Under the pieces are notes generated by a model that searched no databases, was not told where the DNA came from, and saw nothing but the letters and a program-made list of their open reading frames with translations. Of a DNA stretch of 64,000 nt, positions 57,185 through 64,000 are shown piece after piece. The stretch covers positions 1 to 64,000 of the forward strand of contig JAOBSW010000975.1 of NCBI GenBank assembly GCA_026214975.1, given 5' to 3'. This DNA is from Gentiana macrophylla. Its lineage: Eukaryota; Streptophyta; Magnoliopsida; Gentianales; Gentianaceae. The position numbers were made by a program, and so were the translations under genes. Each line of letters starts with the position of its first letter. Position 1 is the stretch's first letter.

Positions 57185-58614
57185 TGTTAAGGCCATATTT
57201 ATATGATTATTAAAGGTTTATTTCATTATTATTTTCCCCACATTTGCGTAATTTACATGAGAATTAAGGGTTTAAGTGTAATTATTTAATAAAGATGATT
57301 TTAAGATGATTGTATGCAAAATTGATGATTTTAAGTGTTAATTTAATGGAATTATTATTATTTGGATTTTATTACATTTTTGCATTGTTTATTTATCATG
57401 TAGGTGTTGATTTTCGAATGCTATAAGTGGATAAATGAAGCTCAAGTCGAATTATTCAAGATAGAGTTGGAATTGGCTCAAAGAAATTGGATAAAGATGA
57501 TGAGATCCGATCCTCAGCAGTTCAAACGGGCGTCTACTGATCTTGAACGAGCGTCCATGGAGCGTTCATAGCGAACGGGCGGTCATTCAAGTGAACGAGC
57601 GTCCAGGGAGTCGAAACTAATACAGAGAGTTCAGACGCTAGGTGAACTGGCGTCCATCCTCCGTCCAAGCATTATGGACGGGCGTCCATGTATTCAAACG
57701 AGCGTCCGCCGCCGCCTTTGCCTAAACCGACTTAATCTTCTATTTAAACAGCCGTCGCCCCAACCCTAAGGGCATCCATATTTTTCTTCACATCAAAAAA
57801 GAAACCTGACCCGCATCTTGGAGAGTTGAAGGCGGTCACCCGAGCCTTGTGCTCGGGTGAACCGAGGTTAGATTAGGAGTCTTTTCGTTTCGTTTTTCTT
57901 TTCAAGGATCAACCTTTGTACACAACCATGTGAGTTCTTTTAGATTTATTCAATCCCGAGCTTCTTCTTCATGATTTCAATTTATTTGTATCTTCTCTAT
58001 GCGGTTTGTATGGCTATGTGAATAAATTGAGGAATTAGTTCACGATAGATGTTTATAATACGGAAGTTGTGTAAGCGTTAGATCACCATAGAAAGATAGG
58101 ATTTTTAATCGTTAATGATGACAAGTTAATCGATTAATTATCTAGGTTGTTAGATTCTAAAAAACGACGAGTTAACTGAATCTACACGAGTTTTGTATTG
58201 AAAATCAGTTTCAACTTACGAGAGAGTAGAGATTGATGAATTGGATTTACTAAGGAATTAGGAATCCGTAGCTTGAGAATAAATTCACTAAGGAATTAGG
58301 GGTTTATGTCTCGTGAAAAGGTGAAACCACAAATCGAATTAGAATCATGAGATTAACTAGGATTGAGATCACATAGGTTTGTATATTGGTTGTTTGATCC
58401 CATGTCTTTAGATTAGATTGTTTATTTTATTCCTTAGGTTAGATTATTTGAATTATTTTCTGTTTTTACGTTTTTGTCTTCCGTTTCTTGAGTAGCAATT
58501 GAGAGAATTAGTGAGATTAGATCCTTCATCCCTTTTCCTGTGGATCGACCACCATTACTTACCCTACTATGCTATCAACTACCCGATATTTGGTCGGTTA
58601 GGAGTTAGTTTGCA
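57185..58614 (+). repeat. 3' LTR of element E
   Basis: 1430 bp, partner of 50779-52203. Dyads at about 57515-57710, for example GGACGGGCGTCC at 57676-57687. Confidence 0.88.
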
Positions 58615-60164
58615 TGTTAAGTATAGGTTTATAAATTTTCTTTTGTTTTTATGATGCAAAATCCTCCCAACATGGTGCTCACACCTGATGGGAGTATGGC
58701 ACTAGATATGTTGAGTGGGAGGATTTTTTTTTTGCAGCCGTTTCTTTGATCATAGTTGTTTTCCAGAATGCTCGATTTTGGGCAATGTGTGCTTGTGTAG
58801 TTTTCATATTGTCCATCCATTTATGTGTTGTTTGCTAGTATCCTTCATCTTTGTATCAATGTTAGCGGTTTGGTAAATCGATAGTTGACATCTCTGCATT
58901 CATTTATTTTGCTCTATTCGCATTTTACGCTAGTTCAATTCCCTTCACATGATTGCATCACTTTTCTTGCTCTTTGGTTATGTTACTTGTATTCTACCTT
59001 ACATACATCACTTATACAGGTGTTTCTTACTCTCTGTTTCATTCAGAAATCATGTCAATATTCAAGTTATTTCAGATTTTAACTTGTTGTTCAATGATTA
59101 ATGGATGTTTACCTTGTTTTGCATCTGATATGTATAAGTAAATTGCTGCCATGTGTCGTAGTTCTGTCTAACTGAGTAATTTGTCCTGAATCTGGATGCT
59201 TATGTGTTAAGAAACAGCCTTACTGAGTTTAGTAACTCTTATGAGCAACTTGTTTTTCCTTGCTACTTGGTCTTGCATACATGATTTGTTCTAATATCTG
59301 AGTTGCCAATCTTCTACAGAGTTTGAGTTGATGTTGTTCTATGGATGGCACTGTGTCTTTGCAAGTCAGTCTTGGTCTACTTGACGTTCTAGTTTTTTTA
59401 ATGTTGAATTGAGAAGGTAACTGTTTGAGTGTGATACCTTTACTTTAATAACCAAAAAATTATAAAACTTAGGCTTTCTATCTTACTTTTTTGTGAAATA
59501 GACTTTCACTCTTTTCTTTGTAGCTTAGTGGTTTCTTGATGCATCTCTTTTTTTTTCTTCTGAAATGTCTGATGCTAGGAATTGGTCCAGCATGTGGTGT
59601 TATTATGTTCGTGTCACGGCTTTTTAATTGTTATTATTTAATTGCTGAGACACTTAAAGAATTTGTCTGCGAATTGCTTTGTGATTGTAAATCTACCTAG
59701 TTACCTTTTGTTTTTCTTTTGCTTAATTCATTCTACCTATTGGGCTGTTCCGTATTTTCCCTTTTTCAAGGTATTCACTCACTACATTTTCAGCCTGCTG
59801 GCGAATTTATATTGTTGGGCACTACATTCAATGGAAATTCTTTGCTATGATTCTTCATGTGCCTGGCATGTGACATGAGATTCGACCTTTTTTTTGGATT
59901 TTTCCTTTGTCATTTCGTACTTGAGTTGGCTCAATGTATGTGGAGTTTTCTAGGATAGAATATTTCATGCAACATACCATGTCATTCTCTGTTGGCATGC
60001 TCTTAGGTTAAGGTAGTCTAATATGAGTCTCCACCTACATAAATTTTGTTTGTATTTGTGCCAGTTCAGCAGAATTTGCCTTTTTGTTCTTTTGAAGTTT
60101 TTCATACTGATCTTTCGAACCTTATATACATATATACATAGTAGTTCATTGATATTCTTGGGCC
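58615..60164. other. CACTA interior right of E, no gene recognised
   Basis: T-rich, intron-like sequence with no supported frame. It may be intronic DNA that came with the captured MSL fragment. Confidence 0.4.
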
Positions 60165-60507
60165 AGGCTAAATTACAATTTTGGTCTCTCTAACTAGACA
60201 CTTTTTCGATTTTGGTCTGGTTTTCTCCGCGACAATTTTAGTCCAGAATTGGTCTTTTTTGTAAAAATAGTCTGAACGCCGGAAAGATCACTTACAGGAC
60301 TAAAATTGTCGCTTGAAAGATCATTTTCAGGACTAAAATTGTCGCCGGAAAAGACCAATTTTAGTCCTGTAAGTGGTCTTTCCGGCGTTCAGGACTATTT
60401 TTGCAAAAAAAAAAGACCACTTACAGGACTAAAATTGTCGCCGAAGAAAAACCAGGACCAAAATCGAAAAAGTGTCTAGTTAGAGGACCAAAATTGTAAT
60501 TTAGCCT
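60165..60507. mobile_element. Foldback MITE, Mutator-type
   Basis: 343 bp. Ends AGGCTAAATTACAATTTTGG and its complement. The two halves pair over most of the length and contain several copies of GGACTAAAATTGTCGCC or its complement. Flanking 9-mers TCTTGGGCC (60156-60164) and TCTTGGACA (60508-60516) match at 7 of 9 bases. A 9-bp duplication is typical of MULE-derived MITEs. Confidence 0.7.
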
Positions 60508-62017
60508 TCTTGGACACACTATAGTATAGAGTTTGCTAAATATGTTAATACAATAAATTTATGTCTTTGGTTGCTTTAAACTTTAAGATTCTTATATTTG
60601 TGCAGTAGTCATTTTCATTGAGCAGATACTAGTTTCTATCAGCAGGCCCGCTTAATGACTATGAACTACTTGCTTGTAGTAATCTACACATGACATGTAA
60701 TATGTCGGTTTTGAAATTTTTTGTTTTTATAAAATGTAATGTAATCTGGTGCATAATGGCATCATGTAGATGCGCAGGGTTGGGAACAGTCTGTGGGGCT
60801 TCTCTGTTACATCTAATTAAATAGTTGTGAGTCTTTAACATTAAAATTTGAGTCTTCTCGTTTTCTGGTTACAATAAAAGAAAGAAAACGGTGAACATTT
60901 TCCAAGTACGTTATAGTAATTAGTTTTTCTTTTGTTTTTCCTTGAAAGGCTCAAAATTTACGGTTTCAATTGTTCTTGTTTGAGGTTTTGTATGGTAATG
61001 AAGAAATTTTTTTTTTTTGTATTTGCATATTTTGATCTAATCGGTGGAAACTTCAGATTGCTGAATTAAGGTCATTTGTTTCAGTATCGTGTTGTTTTGA
61101 ATTTAAGCCAATTAACGATTACAGACTGAGGATCGGTGTTTCAGCACTTCTTCTTTCTTATAGATGGGGTGCAAGACTCTGCTATTTGTTTAATTGGATA
61201 GTTGAAGAGTCAATATGTTTCTATTATATGATCATATATATATAAAACAAGGGGGGACTTGACTAAGTGAGTTTTTGGTACTTCATTAGGCTACCTGCAT
61301 TGCTCGCTTTGAAAACCATGAATAAAATGTTCTGTCGCGGTGCATAAAAGCATTGATCTTAGTTGTTTCTGTTTGCTCTATGTTTCGGTTGCATGATTGC
61401 ATCTGTCCCATGTAATCCGTTTTGATGTGTTTGTCAGTTTAAGAGGTGGTTATTATGTATGTTTTTACAAAGTACATGGTAGTTTTGTCTATCAAAATCA
61501 TAAACCTAGCCATGTTTTATGTTTGAAAGATGTTCGAATGACACGATTATAATAAGTCTTAATTTCAGTTTTAATGGTTCTATGTGTACATTCTCATACT
61601 AATGGAGCATTCTCTTACATTTTTACGTAAACATGAGGTGGTTAGGTGGACCCGTCATCACATACAGAACTTTCACGTCGTTTCTTTGCCGGTTTCTTCT
61701 TCTCCTTTTCTTCCTCAACCTACTAATTCAGGTATGTCTGCAATTTTGCCTTAAGTTCAGTTGTGTGTCAAGTTGTAGCAGGTTTTTGAGCATGCTTTTA
61801 GGTGTATAAGACTATAAGTGCATAAGATTAAGTCTAGTCTTTTACTTTTAGCAACCTCACAAAGACCAAACATTTTATTAAACTAGAAGTGAATACTTAG
61901 TCGTTTACGTATTGGGGATTCACATACTAAACAAAACACAAACAAAAGGAGTACATCTATTATATGACATCATCTACGAAGTTTTTTCTCCAACAGTCTC
62001 CACATGTTCTTCATTAG
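60508..62017. other. CACTA interior with a possible short exon
   Basis: Mostly T-rich, intron-like. At 61634-61732 a 33-codon frame (MRWLGGPVITYRTFTSFLCR, then hydrophobic) ends at a GTATGT donor. It is in phase with the MSL-like segment at 62018. I cannot tell whether it is a real exon. Confidence 0.35.
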
Positions 62018-62889
62018 GTTAAAGTTGCTGCAAGGAAGATATTCAGAAATGTAGCCAGACCTGGTGCAAAGCAAGTCACTTTAATATATTATATTTTTCG
62101 TGTTTTTGTCTGCACAATTTTGTAGATTTTGTGCCTTGTTTTGCTGCAACTCAAGTTGAGTATATATTTCACAAGCTCTGTGCATAAATGATCTCTTTTC
62201 TTGAATCGAATTCAGAACGAACAACGATATCTTTACATATTCATTAGGTTTATAAGACCTTGTCACTTTGATCACATTTATTGATTACATTGAACATTTT
62301 GGATTATGCTGTGATCAATTGGAAAATACATCTACCTCGATGATCCGTTGCATTTCTTACGAGAAGAGGAGGCTCTTAAAACAATGGATGTTGTTGAAGG
62401 CTCATCGGAGAGTGAAAAAACCAGCAAACCAGCCTTAAAGAACTGGGTGGTACGATACGATGAATCAAAATACTGCTATATTTTTGTTTTCTTGCAATCT
62501 GTAAGTACAATATAATTGAATAACTATGCATATCTTATACACAGGTAAAAATGCATTCAGAGAGAGAAGAGCACTTGCCTTAACGCTCCATCGCTGTGAA
62601 GTAGATGGAGTTCAGGTAATTAAACCGGCATCTTTCTATTGAATAATCACTAAACATAATTGAAACAAGTCTTCTTTTTTCTTGATTTTTTGATGTGAAA
62701 CTTTGTGAAAAAGTGCAGATGATTGTTGAAGAAATGAACATATTGGATACAGTTTTTCTGAGATATGTCAACTTGAAGATAATGTATCCAAACAGCAATC
62801 TATCCACAAAGCCCATCTTCAACTATTACCGCAGTCCGGACATGGGTGATTCAGTTGAATTCAAAGTCCATATTGCAACTCTAGCTTAG
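62018..62889 (+). pseudogene. Captured MscS-like mechanosensitive channel (MSL) gene fragment, pore region deleted
   Basis: Four exon-like blocks in gene order: 62018-62071 (VKVAARKIFRNVARPGAK); 62324 to about 62453 (YIYLDDPLHFLREEEALKTM and PALKNWV); 62545-62615 (NAFRERRALALTL joined to HRCEVDGVQ, donor GTAATT after it); 62719-62889 (MIVEEMNILDTVFLRYVNLK, YYRSPDMGDSVEFKVHIAT, then TAG). This is the cytoplasmic-loop and beta-domain part of plant MSL9/10-type channels. In family members a long stretch with the pore-lining helix lies between RRALALTL and RCEVDG. It is absent here, so no channel could form. The right side ends early at a stop. Confidence 0.75.
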
Positions 62890-63600
62890 AATATTTCTCT
62901 AACGAAGAGAAGAATTTGAAGGTATCCCATGTTATTAACTTCTATAAAACTAGTGTATATTTATTACATGCCTGTAGTTTGATTCTATAGAAACGGGAGC
63001 GAGATTTTTAATAATGTCCCGTTTCAAATCTGGGTTGTGGGTTTTTCTGGCAATAGCTTGCTTGATTAGCTTGCTTAATGTGCAGTTTCTTTGGTTTTAA
63101 AAGCGTTGTCACTTGTCGCTTAAGTTTTGTATTTGAGCATTGTTTAAATATTGATGGAGGAATTGAGTGGTTGGGCTTCTTAGGAAGTATATGTTAAGCT
63201 TGCTTTATGAATTGGTGTTATACATGTAGATTTTTCGTTTTCATATTTGTTGTTACTCATTTTGTAGAGGATGAATGATATTATTGACAATGGTGGGATA
63301 ACAATCTGCAAGACCAACGATGCATGCTTGTTGAGGACGAAAGAGATTACTTATTTTGTAGGTTGATATGGCATAAGAAGTTCTAATGTATACTTTGATG
63401 AATGCTTATTGCTACTTGGTTTAATTAATCTTTTGACTATATACTTGATGTAAAGCAAGATCTCTTGTTGGAATTATGATATATATGTATGTCTAGTTAA
63501 GTCTTCTTGGTCTTATTGTAGTTAGCTTAAGTACATGTGTTTTGCTATTTGATTGATTGATTCAAAATGTCACTTTGGTGTGATTGGAATGTTGCATTTG
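62890..63600. other. CACTA interior, no recognised gene
   Basis: A frame at about 63269-63365 (RMNDIIDNGGITICKTNDAC...) follows a TTTTGTAG acceptor-like sequence and ends at TGA. It is not recognised. The rest is AT-rich. Confidence 0.35.
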
Positions 63601-64000
63601 CATTACCTATTAGAGGCGCTTCAAAATGCCCCATTAGAACTTTGTTGGGGCGTTTTGGATTGTAAAATAGATATTATAATGATTCAATGAAACGCATACT
63701 AATAGGTTCCGTGACCGTTAAATTTTGAACATTTTAGGACATTTTGAACGCTTTATTAAGACTCGATAAGGGCGTTTGAAATTGAATTAATACTCTCTTA
63801 TTAGGACTAGACTGAATTCTCACCTATTCAAGGCATTTGAAAACGTCCTAACACAGCCCTGATGGGGCGCTTTTCTGACATACTATAATGACACACTAAA
63901 ACGTCTTGAAATCCTATTGCAACGTCGACAGTCTACAGAAAAGGCATTCAATGGAAACACCCTTAGCTCAGGAACGCCCTAATAGACCTGTATATTGGGC
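63601..64000. repeat. Right subterminal repeat region of the CACTA element
   Basis: Repeated GGGGCGTTT/GGGCGTTTGA and AACGCCCTAATA-type units (about 63615, 63648, 63768, 63865, 63975), alternating in orientation. They match the units near the left end. The last 22 bases look like the inner part of the terminal inverted repeat. Confidence 0.65.

Larger units (their letters stand above)
50779..58614 (+). mobile_element. Element E: rearranged Athila-like retrotransposon
   Basis: 7836 bp between two LTRs (50779-52203 and 57185-58614). Pol parts run on the plus strand, but 52204 to about 53680 is gag on the minus strand. The PBS, leader, protease and most of RT are missing. The flanks do not show a 5-bp duplication (TGGTG on the left, TGTTA on the right), which suggests recombination between elements. 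It has one AGGCA hairpin, the paired hairpins and both polypurine tracts. Confidence 0.82.
50154..64000. mobile_element. CACTA-type DNA transposon carrying gene fragments (right end at or just past the window)
   Basis: Starts CACTACTACAATATATG at 50154. Subterminal repeats of the GGGGCGTTT/AACGCC type occur at 50215-50345 and again at 63615-63995. The last bases (TAATAGACCTGTATATTGGG) resemble the inverted complement of the left end (CAATATATGTCTATTA), so the right terminus should lie within a few bases after 64000. Without element E it is about 6.0 kb. I see no transposase, so it is non-autonomous. It contains a Rab fragment (minus) and an MSL fragment (plus). Confidence 0.7.

Overview
The window is transposable-element DNA from a flowering plant, probably a eudicot. 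All five long LTR elements belong to, or derive from, the Athila-like branch of Ty3/gypsy. The evidence is primer-binding sites matching the 3' end of plant tRNA-Asp (TGGCGCCGTTGCCGGGGA), a D-L-G-A-S protease, an integrase with the GIDFMGPF motif, and an extra third ORF of the 'putative plant transposon protein' type. I see no intact single-copy host gene. Element names A to F are mine.

Layout. Positions 1-709 and 48203-50153 are older flanking DNA: copia-type remnants, a small LINE/SINE tail insertion with an 11-bp duplication, and a pair of related sequences in inverted orientation. Into this DNA went element B (710-48202, minus strand, TSD TACAT), about 14.4 kb once its guests are removed. 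B is split by three guests: A (2472-16906, plus, TSD ATAAA, a 14.4-kb relative of B); C (18560-27714, plus, TSD ACGTG, a non-coding LARD-like element whose 3' LTR holds solo LTR D at 24560-26121, TSD AATGT); and F (35535-45007, minus, TSD GCCCC, a gag-only deletion derivative). B therefore predates A, C and F, and C predates D.

From 50154 to the end of the window lies a CACTA-type DNA transposon. Its right terminal repeat appears to be just beginning at 64000. It carries a Rab-GTPase fragment and a fragment of an MscS-like mechanosensitive channel gene that lacks the pore region. It also hosts a foldback MULE-type MITE and LTR element E (50779-58614), whose gag segment is inverted relative to pol.

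Elements A and B share one plan: LTR, tRNA-Asp PBS, leader, gag, PR, RT, RNase H, IN, hairpin 1, a small conserved ORF, hairpin 2, an internal TATA box, a leader with a strong splice donor, ORF3, an internal polypurine tract, a paired-hairpin module, the terminal polypurine tract, and LTR. Most reading frames are broken by small indels.

The most interesting signals are non-coding. (1) Two 9-bp-stem hairpins about 50-63 nt apart lie between the two polypurine tracts of A, B, E and F, with compensatory base changes across families. (2) A second hairpin, AGGCA-looped with a covarying stem and a conserved upstream block, follows each ORF junction. (3) Each family carries its own short palindrome, clustered upstream of its TATA boxes and in its leader: GGACG-N2-CGTCC in A, B, D and E; TCGGTCGACCGA in C; CCGGATCGATCCGG and TCGGTAATTACCGA in F. 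(4) ORF3 looks set up for its own promoter and a spliced leader.
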